Of a DNA stretch of 64,000 nt, positions 54,346 to 62,181 are shown piece after piece. Origin of the DNA: Bacillota bacterium (GTDB lineage Bacteria; Bacillota; Clostridia; Acetivibrionales; DTU013). The notes beneath the pieces were generated by a model, which did no database searches, was not told where the DNA came from, and worked only from the letters and a program-made list of their open reading frames with translations. The position numbers and the translations under genes are program-made. The stretch's first letter is position 1, and each line of letters starts with the position of its first letter. The stretch lies in contig JAEYRB010000054.1 of NCBI GenBank assembly GCA_023409735.1, positions 62,001-126,000 of the forward strand, given 5' to 3'.

Positions 54346-54484
54346 AAGGTGCGACCATATTTGCTGTAGCAGACCTTGTAACTACCTTTTTACGCCTATA
54401 AATAAATTATCGCCTATAGGCTACTGCAATAATTGATTCTTGTTGAGACTGATTACAAGCTTCTGTTTTACCTGCGAAATACAT

Positions 54485-55369
54485 CTATTTACGCAAATCT
54501 ATGTAGTTACTCCAAACGCGCTTGCCTGCATGATCAACGCCTTCAATACGCACCCAGGTATCATCTGCTTTTGGTGTATATACTGCGGAAGTTAAGCTGC
54601 CACCCTCCGGAGCATTTTGAACGCGCTTAGCGTCATAAAAGTTGTCAGAAAAAAATATGATCCTGGCTAGCGGAGAGGTTTCAACTTTTATGTCACCATC
54701 GTTATCAATACGCAGATCAAGTAATTGCGGGCCCTGACTGGAATAGAAACGGTTGGCATATAATGCATCCAAAATATCCTCTCGTGTACATGCCTTTGCT
54801 TTAACCATTAACCAGCCACTGCATGCATCCAGTTTGTAAAAATGCGTATCATCCGCTGCAGTAATACGAGTAAGCCGACCGCCTGCAGCCATTGTATCCA
54901 GCAGAATGGAACTATCACCACGTCCCGAATAAAATTCTGATACTCCATTGAAAATTTCTATTGCATCATAATTATGCAAATTACTGATGTTGTCATTAGT
55001 CATTAACGACCAGGCAGGATGTGCAAGTGTGACAAAAGCACCTGCTTCATGCAGTGCATCTGCCATGGCCTGTGGTGCTTCAGTAGGGCTGATTTCAACG
55101 GGATGCAGCAGACCGGCACCGGTCAAATGATAGCATACACGCGGTGAAAGGCTGCAATAATTAAGCTCGACACCTGCAAGTATAAGCATACCATCCTCCA
55201 TGCTCTCTTCACGGCAAATATGATGATCAGTTAAGCATAAAAAATTGTACCCATGTTCTTTATAAAGCCGTATACACTGCTGTGGTGTATATTGACCATC
55301 CGAAACAGTAGTATGGGTGTGAAGATTGCCCTTCAGCCATATTCCATCTCCTGCAAAAAATTCCTTCAT
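54485..55369 (-). CDS. PHP domain phosphoesterase
   Basis: This 294-aa protein has the polymerase and histidinol phosphatase (PHP) fold: GNLHTHTTVSDGQYTP (metal His motif HTHT.SDG), LCLTDHH, VTLAHPAW and TAADDTHFYK supply metal ligands. A beta-rich C-terminal domain (~215-294) with VYTPKADDTWVRIEGVD follows, as in some secreted or carbohydrate-linked PHP proteins; here no signal peptide is visible. GGAGG lies 6 nt before ATG 55369. The substrate is unknown. Confidence 0.88.
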   Translation of the reverse strand: MKEFFAGDGIWLKGNLHTHTTVSDGQYTPQQCIRLYKEHGYNFLCLTDHHICREESMEDGMLILAGVELNYCSLSPRVCYHLTGAGLLHPVEISPTEAPQAMADALHEAGAFVTLAHPAWSLMTNDNISNLHNYDAIEIFNGVSEFYSGRGDSSILLDTMAAGGRLTRITAADDTHFYKLDACSGWLMVKAKACTREDILDALYANRFYSSQGPQLLDLRIDNDGDIKVETSPLARIIFFSDNFYDAKRVQNAPEGGSLTSAVYTPKADDTWVRIEGVDHAGKRVWSNYIDLRK

Positions 55370-55561
55370 TGTTTTCCTCCCATAATTCATGTGTTATGAC
55401 CTATTCACAGTATATTATTTATACAAAAAAAAGCAAGTGCTGTAAACCTTTGTTTAGAATGTTAGTCCTCTTATTCGATTCGCTAAATGATTATAATTTT
55501 GAAGTATGCTCCAAGCCAGGCGCAATCAGCGATTAAGAGGGCCTAAAGGCTCTTTTTTTAT

Positions 55562-55630
55562 TATTGGCGTTGACCGAAGGTCTACAGCAAAAGTCGCGGA
55601 GAGCTCGATACCCCCGAGACTTTTATTACT
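55562..55630 (+). repeat. dispersed hairpin repeat, copy D
   Basis: GGCGTTGACCGAAGGTCTAC then AGCAAAA, followed by the imperfect hairpin AAAGTCGCGG ... CCCCCGAGACTTTTATTA. It is the best match to copy C and lies just past the hydF stop codon. A small terminator-like hairpin (GAGGGCC-taaa-GGCTC, then TTTTTTT, ~55539-55560) precedes it. Confidence 0.65.
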
Positions 55631-55651
55631 ATAGATCAAGATAGCATTTGT

Positions 55652-56860
55652 TCATTTTAAAGCAGATAATTCATTTGAAAAAGGCTTCAGCGCACGGGGA
55701 AGTATGCCTGTTACGTAAGCAATCAATACGCCGTAGTTTGTGATATATACACCTTGTTCCCTTGATTTGCAAACTCTATAATACATTTCCCTATTGTTGA
55801 GCATACAGCCCCCGCAATGGATGATCAGACTGTATTTCTTAATGTCCTTTGGAAAATAGGCCCCCGATGTCCATTCATAATTAAGGCCTTCGCCAACTAT
55901 TTTATTGATCCAGCGAGGTATTTTTACTGTTCCGATATCATCATCCTGCCTGTGATGCGTACAGCCTTCAACAATCAAAATGCTGTCTCCTTTTGATAGC
56001 GTTTCAATTCGTTTTACACCTCTGATCATTTCTGCGATATCTGCTTTCTGTCTGGCAAACAAAATAGAAAAGGAAGTGAGAGGAATATCCTCCGGAGTAT
56101 CGGCAGCTACGCTTTTAAAAGCCTGCGAATCAGTAATTACAATAGCCGGAGGTGTTTTTAGGTTTTGAAGCGTTTGTTTTAGTTCAGTCTCTTTTGCTAC
56201 ATATGCCATCGCTCCTATATCCAGAATATCTCTTATTACCTGCTGCTGGGGAAGAATCAAACGGCCTTTGGGAGCTGCCGAATCGATCGGTGTCACCAGG
56301 ATGGCAGTTTCACCCGGTTTGATCAATCCGTCAATAAGTGAAGGTTGAGTATACTCTATACCGGAATTTGCAATAATCTGTTTCTTGACATCCTCTATGC
56401 CTTTATTTTTAAGAGTGCTTACACATACAAATGGAAATCCGGAATTGCCTGCTATCGTGGGGTCATTACCATCACATTTGTTAAACACGACAATAAATGG
56501 GATTTTTCTACTTTTCAATTCTTCAATAAAATCCTTTTCAAACTGTGTTATCCCGTATTCATCAGTTACTAAGATAACAAAATTGCACTTTCTGAGAACC
56601 TCATATGATTTTTCTACCCGCTGCGTGCCAAGCTCTCCTACATCATCCAAGCCGGCAGTATCAACAAATGCCACAGGCCCTATAGGCAAAATCTCCATTG
56701 TCTTGTAAACAGGATCCGTTGTTGTTCCCGGAACATCTGATATCAAAGCTGTACTCTGTTTTGTAATTGCGTTGAGCAGCGAAGATTTGCCAACGTTTCG
56801 TCTGCCAAAAATGCCTATGGTAAATCTGTTAGCTACAGGTGTTGAATTCATGTTTTCCAT
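55652..56860 (-). CDS. hydF: [FeFe] hydrogenase maturation GTPase HydF
   Basis: This 402-aa scaffold protein assembles the 2Fe subcluster and delivers it to HydA. The N-terminal GTPase domain has GRRNVGKSSLLNAI (G1), DTAGLDD (G3) and NKCDG (G4). The C-terminal cluster-binding domain has CTHH (~305) and HCGGC (~352), the Cx(n)HCxxC set of HydF. AAGGAA precedes ATG 56860, which overlaps the 3' end of hydE by 32 bp. It is the last gene of TM1266-hydG-hydE-hydF. Confidence 0.96.
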   Translation of the reverse strand: MENMNSTPVANRFTIGIFGRRNVGKSSLLNAITKQSTALISDVPGTTTDPVYKTMEILPIGPVAFVDTAGLDDVGELGTQRVEKSYEVLRKCNFVILVTDEYGITQFEKDFIEELKSRKIPFIVVFNKCDGNDPTIAGNSGFPFVCVSTLKNKGIEDVKKQIIANSGIEYTQPSLIDGLIKPGETAILVTPIDSAAPKGRLILPQQQVIRDILDIGAMAYVAKETELKQTLQNLKTPPAIVITDSQAFKSVAADTPEDIPLTSFSILFARQKADIAEMIRGVKRIETLSKGDSILIVEGCTHHRQDDDIGTVKIPRWINKIVGEGLNYEWTSGAYFPKDIKKYSLIIHCGGCMLNNREMYYRVCKSREQGVYITNYGVLIAYVTGILPRALKPFSNELSALK

Positions 56861-57917
56861 TCGTATCTTCCTTTATTTTATCTATATGATCCCCTCGCGA
56901 TAGTTCGGGAGTCATGTTTATTTTTTTAACCATTTTTAACAGGCTTAATAAGTTTTCTGATGCCTCCAAGCCGCTGGACAGTTTGTTGTCATACAGTCGG
57001 TAATTTTCTCGGTATTTTCTTGGTGTCAGGTTTGGCATTACTACATTTGCTCCGGCCAGAAACCCTTTTTCACGGCCCGAAGGGTCAACCGTATTCAGAG
57101 CCGTTGTAGCCGGTATCAGTGCCTTTGGCAGCATGATTCTGACCAGCGATAGCAAAATTATCGTTTTGTGAGCTGTCGGTTTACCATAATCCCCAAATTT
57201 CGTGTCCTTGTGGGGTATAAATGGACCAATTCCAATCATATGAGGCTGAAGTTCATTTAGGAATATCAAATCCTCCGCTAACGTGTCGTAGGTCTGATAC
57301 GGCGAATCCACCATAAACCCGGCACCAATCTGATAACCGATTTCTTTGAGGTCATATAAGCATTGCTTGCGTTTTGCAAGGCTTAATTCAGACGGATGCA
57401 GCATCCCATAGTGCACCTCGTCCGCAGTTTCGTGCCTTAAAAGATAGCGATCGGCCCCAGCATCATAAAGCCTTTTATAAGACTTATAGCTTAATTCACC
57501 CACCGAAAGAGTTACAGCACAATCATGGAAGCGCGATTTTATTTTGTAAACAAGCGAACACAATCTGTTTTCTGTAAAATATGGATCCTCGCCGCTTTGC
57601 AGTACGAAGGTGCGAAACCCAAGGTCATATCCCTGACAACACGACTCTATTATTTCTTCCTCTGTCATCCGGTATCTCACTGCGTTTTGATTGCCGCATC
57701 TTATCCCGCAATAATAGCAATTATTAGCGCAATAGCTGCTGAATTCGATAAGGCCCCGGAAATACACTTTTGCACCGTAATATTGGTTCCTTAATTCACA
57801 TGCATGCCGAGCAAGGTCGTTTAGTTCTTCGTTTGTGGCATCTTCACAGAAATATTTTATTTTTTCCGACAGCTGATTTTTATCAACAGTACGAAGGTTA
57901 TATAATCCTTTAATCAT
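56829..57917 (-). CDS. hydE: [FeFe] hydrogenase maturase HydE (radical SAM)
   Basis: This 362-aa radical SAM enzyme helps make the dithiomethylamine-bridged diiron site. The SAM cluster motif is CANNCYYCGIRC (C-x3-C-x2-C, ~63). Further family motifs are VLQSGEDPYFT, RHETAD and MLPKALIPATTALNT. The gene starts 1 nt after hydG ends, without a strong SD, so coupling to hydG is likely. No hydA structural gene is in the window. Confidence 0.95.
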   Translation of the reverse strand: MIKGLYNLRTVDKNQLSEKIKYFCEDATNEELNDLARHACELRNQYYGAKVYFRGLIEFSSYCANNCYYCGIRCGNQNAVRYRMTEEEIIESCCQGYDLGFRTFVLQSGEDPYFTENRLCSLVYKIKSRFHDCAVTLSVGELSYKSYKRLYDAGADRYLLRHETADEVHYGMLHPSELSLAKRKQCLYDLKEIGYQIGAGFMVDSPYQTYDTLAEDLIFLNELQPHMIGIGPFIPHKDTKFGDYGKPTAHKTIILLSLVRIMLPKALIPATTALNTVDPSGREKGFLAGANVVMPNLTPRKYRENYRLYDNKLSSGLEASENLLSLLKMVKKINMTPELSRGDHIDKIKEDTNGKHEFNTCS

Positions 57918-57918
57918 A

Positions 57919-59370
57919 TTATAAGCGCAGATCTCTTTCTCCCTTTTCCAGTCTTTGAAGTATTAGCAACACCTTATCATAAACAGGCTGGTCCTTTAAA
58001 AGCTCAATATGCTTTGCAATTACTGCCTCGCCTTTCTTCCTTGTTTCCTCAGAGGCGTAATCAAGCAGATATTCCTTAAAAGTGGAAATAGCGTTTGGTA
58101 TACAGAAATTATGTACAAACTTGGATTTTGCGACCTTCATGAATTCTTCACCGGTTCTTCCTGCGCGGTAGCAGGCGGTACAAAATGATGGAATGTTACC
58201 CATATCGCAAATTTCCTGTACTACATCATCCAGGGATCGAGGATCGCAAATTGAAAACTGTTCTTTATCAGGCAGCTTATTTGCCTCCTTTGACTTTGCA
58301 TAAGCACCTACACCGATACGCGTCCCTGCATCTATCTGGGATACGCCCAGCGGTATGACCTCCTTGCGGACCTTTACGGATTCTCTTGCCGTACAGATCA
58401 AGCCTGTATATGGCACAGATAATCTCAGTATAGCAATCAGCTTTTTAAAATCGCTGTCACTTACTGCATACTTTGGATTTACTGAAAATGGTGTTCCTGT
58501 AGCAGGGGTTATACGAGGGAAGGATATTGTATGAGGCCCTACTCCATTAAAGGTCTTCTCAAGATGAATAGTATGATATAAAAGTCCCATAACTTCAAAT
58601 CGCCAGTCATAAAGCCCAAACAATACACCCATTCCGCAGTCATCCACGCCTGCCTGCAGCGCCCTATCCATTGCATATAGACGCCAGCGATAATGCCCTT
58701 TTATTGTTCCTGCCGGATGCACTTTTTTATATGTTTCGTGATGATAGGTTTCCTGGAATACCTGAAATGTACCAATCCCAACGCTTTTAAGCTTTTTCAG
58801 CTCATCAACCTTGAGCGGTGCACAGTTTATATTGGCGCGCCGGATTTCTCCGTGTTCTGTTTTCACACTGTAAACCTTTTTAACAGTTTCGCACATAAAA
58901 GCTACTTCAGTAGCAGGTGATTCGCCATAAACAAGCACGGTGCGTTTCTGTCCTTCTCCAATCATTATTTTCACTTCGTCCTCAATTTCATCCATCGTAA
59001 GCGTTTTACGGTGCATAGCTGCGTTGCTGCTCCGAAAGCCGCAGTATTTACAGTTATTCGCACATTCATCGCTTATATAAAGAGGAGCAAAGAAAACAAT
59101 CCTATCGCCATATACCTCCTGCTTTAATTTATATGCCAGCTCATACATTTCCTTTATCGTTTCTTCATCGTTGTTCTGAATCAAAATTGCAGTTTCATCA
59201 GGCTCCAGTCTTATGCAATCAGCAGCCTTTTTCAAAACTCGCCTGACTTCCTCTTTGGACGGATTTTCGTGTCTGTTCAATTGCTCCCATATTTTATCAT
59301 CATCGATAAAATCACATTCCAGCTTATCTAACTCTTCAAATTCATTACGATACTTCTCCAGAAAATTCAT
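57919..59370 (-). CDS. hydG: [FeFe] hydrogenase maturase HydG (tyrosine lyase)
   Basis: This 483-aa radical SAM enzyme cleaves tyrosine to p-cresol and makes the CO and CN ligands of the H-cluster. It has the N-terminal CANNCKYCGFR motif (C-x3-C-x2-C, ~100) and the C-terminal second cluster motif CTACYRAGRTGEEF (~408), which separates it from ThiH. AAGGG precedes the ATG. It follows the TM1266-type gene by 18 nt. Confidence 0.96.
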   Translation of the reverse strand: MNFLEKYRNEFEELDKLECDFIDDDKIWEQLNRHENPSKEEVRRVLKKAADCIRLEPDETAILIQNNDEETIKEMYELAYKLKQEVYGDRIVFFAPLYISDECANNCKYCGFRSSNAAMHRKTLTMDEIEDEVKIMIGEGQKRTVLVYGESPATEVAFMCETVKKVYSVKTEHGEIRRANINCAPLKVDELKKLKSVGIGTFQVFQETYHHETYKKVHPAGTIKGHYRWRLYAMDRALQAGVDDCGMGVLFGLYDWRFEVMGLLYHTIHLEKTFNGVGPHTISFPRITPATGTPFSVNPKYAVSDSDFKKLIAILRLSVPYTGLICTARESVKVRKEVIPLGVSQIDAGTRIGVGAYAKSKEANKLPDKEQFSICDPRSLDDVVQEICDMGNIPSFCTACYRAGRTGEEFMKVAKSKFVHNFCIPNAISTFKEYLLDYASEETRKKGEAVIAKHIELLKDQPVYDKVLLILQRLEKGERDLRL

Positions 59371-59388
59371 TATGTAACTACCCTTCCA

Positions 59389-59646
59389 TTAATTATTTTT
59401 TGTAGCCTTTGTAATCATTGATTTTACCAATATACCTTTTATTCTGCCAAGCTTTCCTGTCAGTGCACTGATCTCATCATTTGTTCCGTCCAGTATCAGG
59501 GATATAACTGATACGCCTCGTTCCCTATAAGGCAGCCCCATTCTTCCTACAATAAGCTCTGCGTATTCATGCAAAGTTTCGTTGACCTGACCAACGCTTG
59601 ATAGCTCCTCAATAACAATACCTACTATACCAATTCTTTTATCCAT
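59389..59646 (-). CDS. TM1266-type iron-only hydrogenase system putative regulator
   Basis: This 85-aa protein has the ferredoxin-like ACT-type pattern of the TM1266 family (RIGIVGIVIEELSSVGQVNE, GRMGLPYRERGVSVISLIL, LTGKLGRIKGILVKSMI). Such proteins accompany hydEFG genes in many anaerobes and may regulate them or the enzyme; this is not proven. AGGAGGGG precedes the ATG. It is the first gene of the hyd operon. Confidence 0.93.
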   Translation of the reverse strand: MDKRIGIVGIVIEELSSVGQVNETLHEYAELIVGRMGLPYRERGVSVISLILDGTNDEISALTGKLGRIKGILVKSMITKATKNN

Positions 59647-59673
59647 ACCTTCCCCTCCTGAAAATAAAAGTCA

Positions 59674-59707
59674 ATAAAAAACTCCTCTTCCAAAACGGAA
59701 AAGGAGT
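59674..59707 (-). terminator. terminator between the DUF134 gene and hyd operon
   Basis: On the minus strand ACTCCTTTTCC-gttt-GGAAGAGGAGT pairs over 11 bp with one mismatch and is followed by TTTTTTATTG. It ends the DUF134 transcript, 30 nt before the TM1266 gene. Some readthrough into the hyd operon is possible, because no promoter is obvious after it. Confidence 0.85.
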
Positions 59708-59887
59708 GTAATAATGCAAATTAACATAAATATGCTTATTAGCCTACTTTCCGCTCAGAATCAGCTTTACGGTCAGAAAATTCATTCAGCCCTGTATTCC
59801 CAAGTAAATATATCACTAGCAAATACATTGCACTACAATATTATAGTAAGACAATACTATTAATAAATCAACCCTTCTTTACAAGTT

Positions 59888-60367
59888 TTACAATATGTTA
59901 TCTTGTCCATGACGCCAGCAATTTCTCCTGCAGAACTTTCCCTTACAGCTTTGCTCACATACCACTTTTGATGATCCACAGTCCGGACAGGTATATTCGC
60001 CGTTCTTTATTGTTCCAAGATTTTCATAGCCTTCCATCCATTCCTTACCGCAGTTCGTACACTTTACCGGGCATATATTGCGCGTATAATTACCGCCGTC
60101 TATATATATCACTTTGCCGTTTACAAGGCAATCAGCAATTTTTTCACGTGCAGACAGCAAAATACGCTGAAAGGTAGGGCGAGAGACCTCCATTCTGTCT
60201 GCGCACTCTTCCTGCTCATAGCCCTCTAAGTCCTTCAATCTTATGGCTTCCAGTTCTTCAACCAACAATGTATTTTTTGGAATTTCGTTTATATCTTTTT
60301 CAGAAGGAACAAAGTAAGGTATAGTAGGTATGTTTTCAATTTTCCGCCATTTGATCGGTCTTGCCAT
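59888..60367 (-). CDS. DUF134 family DNA-binding protein with zinc ribbon
   Basis: This 159-aa protein starts MARPIKWRKIENIPTI, the DUF134 signature, then has an HTH like sigma region 4 (LEAIRLKDLEGYEQEECADRMEVSRPTFQRIL, residues ~38-70). The C-terminal part is cysteine-rich: CPVKCTNCG, CPDCG, CEQSC and CRRNC (~97-153), a likely zinc or Fe-S site. It is upstream of the hyd operon on the same strand and could regulate it, a guess from position only. Confidence 0.88.
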   Translation of the reverse strand: MARPIKWRKIENIPTIPYFVPSEKDINEIPKNTLLVEELEAIRLKDLEGYEQEECADRMEVSRPTFQRILLSAREKIADCLVNGKVIYIDGGNYTRNICPVKCTNCGKEWMEGYENLGTIKNGEYTCPDCGSSKVVCEQSCKGKFCRRNCWRHGQDNIL

Positions 60368-60678
60368 TTATCTCATCTCCGTCCCTTCTAGTTTCCTTAA
60401 AAACATATTAGCATTTAGATTATGTTTTGAACTCGGCTTTTCTAAAGGAACAACCCCTTCTAGTCACAAGCAACCTAAGCTCTATTAGCATAGCACAATT
60501 ATGGGCATACATCAATTAATCTAATTTGTGTAACTGACAAATAACTTATATAAGAGGCAAGTTGGAGCATTTAAGTAAATAAGCTACTACAGGAGTTAAA
60601 TGCAAAAAAACAAGCTGCAGCCTGCCTTTTCACTTTACAGAAAGCGAGTGATGACGAAGCCAACTCAGATAATAAAAT
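60368..60678. other. gene-free gap upstream of the DUF134 gene
   Basis: No strong feature is seen. A 28-codon frame starts at 60600 behind GGAG (MQKNKLQPAF...), without any homology known to me, and may be chance. Confidence 0.4.
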
Positions 60679-60705
60679 ATCCCTGATTGTTGTGACATCA
60701 GGGAT
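60679..60705 (-). terminator. terminator of the esterase gene
   Basis: A perfect 9-bp stem ATCCCTGAT (from 60705 on the minus strand) / ATCAGGGAT with a 9-nt loop is followed by ATTTTATTAT, ~25 nt after the stop codon. Confidence 0.75.
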
Positions 60706-60729
60706 GAATATGTAAAAGTCCGAATTATT

Positions 60730-61761
60730 TTATTTGCCATAAAACATAAGCACAGTATTCTTTATTGAAGGTCCATAAACATTTTCATGATTATATTTAT
60801 CAATTATTTTATAAGTAAGATTTAATCCGTCATATTTTCGCTTTTTCAGCAAATCAGTAAAATCAGTAATTGGTCTAATAAAGTAGGGATGCTCTAAACC
60901 GCCTACTGTAACATATACATTGCAGTCAAGCTGTTTGTTTCTGGAATGATATGCTTCTTCAAATGAAGCAATATTTTCATTTCCTGTTGATGCCTGAAAA
61001 GACGGACTTCCTATAAAGTAATTCTTAAATGTATTCTTCCCGATAGTATCGCTGTTAAATAGCGCATAAAAAGCCCAGTATCCACCATACGAATGACCCG
61101 CAAGTGTCATGTCTTCGCTGTCAACAGGATACTTCTGTGATAGATATGGAATCAGATTATCAATAATAAAATGCAAATAGCTTTCAGGGTCTTTAAGAAA
61201 TTCACGTTCTCTGATTTTTAAGTAATCATATCCATTTGGATAACCAATGCTTACTGTAATTACCGGATTGATTTCTCCTTGCTTCATCAGCTTTCTCAGT
61301 TCCAGATGATCGTTCAATCTCCATATGCCGTCCGTCATAACTATCATAGGATATTTTTTTGAGCTGTCATAATTAGGTGGTAATAACAAGTGAATAACAA
61401 AAGTATCATCAATTTCTTTGTCATAGATGGATATTTCGTTTATGTAGTCAGCACATTCGGGGTCTTGTGCTACAACTCCTTTGTAGAATTCATGCTCAGG
61501 TGAAAGCTTACCTACAATAATGCTATCCTTTTCAACAGGTAGCATTTCAGACGCATACTCTTTTTTCTCCGGTTCTGCAACAACTGATGTAGTTGAAGCT
61601 TCAGGTTGCGTTGTTTCTGTTGTTTCTGTTGTTTCTGTTGATTCTGTTGTTGTTTTACTAGTCTTAGTAATACTTGTAATATCATTGGATTTATCAATAC
61701 CGCATGATGCCATAGTAAATGATAATGCAAACAAGGTTAAAACTCTAAATAATTTTTTCAT
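60730..61761 (-). CDS. secreted lipoprotein esterase (alpha/beta hydrolase, PF00756-like)
   Basis: This 343-aa exported lipoprotein has a signal ending in the lipobox TMASC (Cys ~20), a Thr/Glu-rich linker with TTETTE repeats (~25-65) and an esterase D-like domain (~75-343). The nucleophile is Ser in AGHSYGGYWA (~218) and the likely acid and His are in the C-terminal part (GLEHPYF; DKYNHENV). Related enzymes cleave ferric siderophores or feruloyl esters. Surface display on a linker fits substrate attack outside the cell. The exact substrate is unknown. Confidence 0.88.
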   Translation of the reverse strand: MKKLFRVLTLFALSFTMASCGIDKSNDITSITKTSKTTTESTETTETTETTQPEASTTSVVAEPEKKEYASEMLPVEKDSIIVGKLSPEHEFYKGVVAQDPECADYINEISIYDKEIDDTFVIHLLLPPNYDSSKKYPMIVMTDGIWRLNDHLELRKLMKQGEINPVITVSIGYPNGYDYLKIREREFLKDPESYLHFIIDNLIPYLSQKYPVDSEDMTLAGHSYGGYWAFYALFNSDTIGKNTFKNYFIGSPSFQASTGNENIASFEEAYHSRNKQLDCNVYVTVGGLEHPYFIRPITDFTDLLKKRKYDGLNLTYKIIDKYNHENVYGPSIKNTVLMFYGK

Positions 61762-62105
61762 TAAATCATCTCCATAAACAAATTAACGCAGTTACTAATA
61801 AGATCATCATTATGGCACAGCTACGCATAGCTGCTAAGGTGTTTTCACAATTAATTTAATATATATGTATTTAAATGTTATTGGGAATTAGGATAGCTGC
61901 GGGGTTACTATACTCTCCTTTTCTCGTTAAAACATAGCATTGTAAGCCATCATTTATTTCTATAGAATTTTAGGATCGTAAAATATTCTCGCTCATCTAC
62001 TAACTTTTGTTTATTATTGCATATTTGGATTTTTATTTCAACACTTAGATTAATAAGTTGCTCTTCATAAAATATAAGTGTTTTCACCCTTCCGGATAAA
62101 AACAA
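61762..62105. other. gap between ppdK and esterase gene
   Basis: No ORF is supported. A small palindrome CAGCTAcgcaTAGCTG (about 61819-61834) lies ~60 nt upstream of the esterase start and could be an operator. The rest is AT-rich. Confidence 0.45.
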
Positions 62106-62151
62106 AACCCGCCCTGTTTAATGCAGATAATTTGCACACACAGAGCGGGTT
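62106..62151 (-). terminator. terminator of ppdK
   Basis: On the minus strand AACCCGCtCTGT pairs with ACAGgGCGGGTT across a ~22-nt loop and is followed by TTGTTTTT, 30 nt after the ppdK stop. Confidence 0.85.
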
Positions 62152-62181
62152 GGTGATTATTTTAGTGTAAAAGGCTATAGC

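Noticed and set aside
54236..54480. Possible transposase fragment upstream of the broken GNAT gene
   Set aside because: A short basic frame (RRKKVVTRSATANM...) is flanked by stops, and I could not match it to any transposase family.
60600..60686. 28-codon frame with GGAG ahead
   Set aside because: It runs into the esterase terminator, has no known relatives and no other support.
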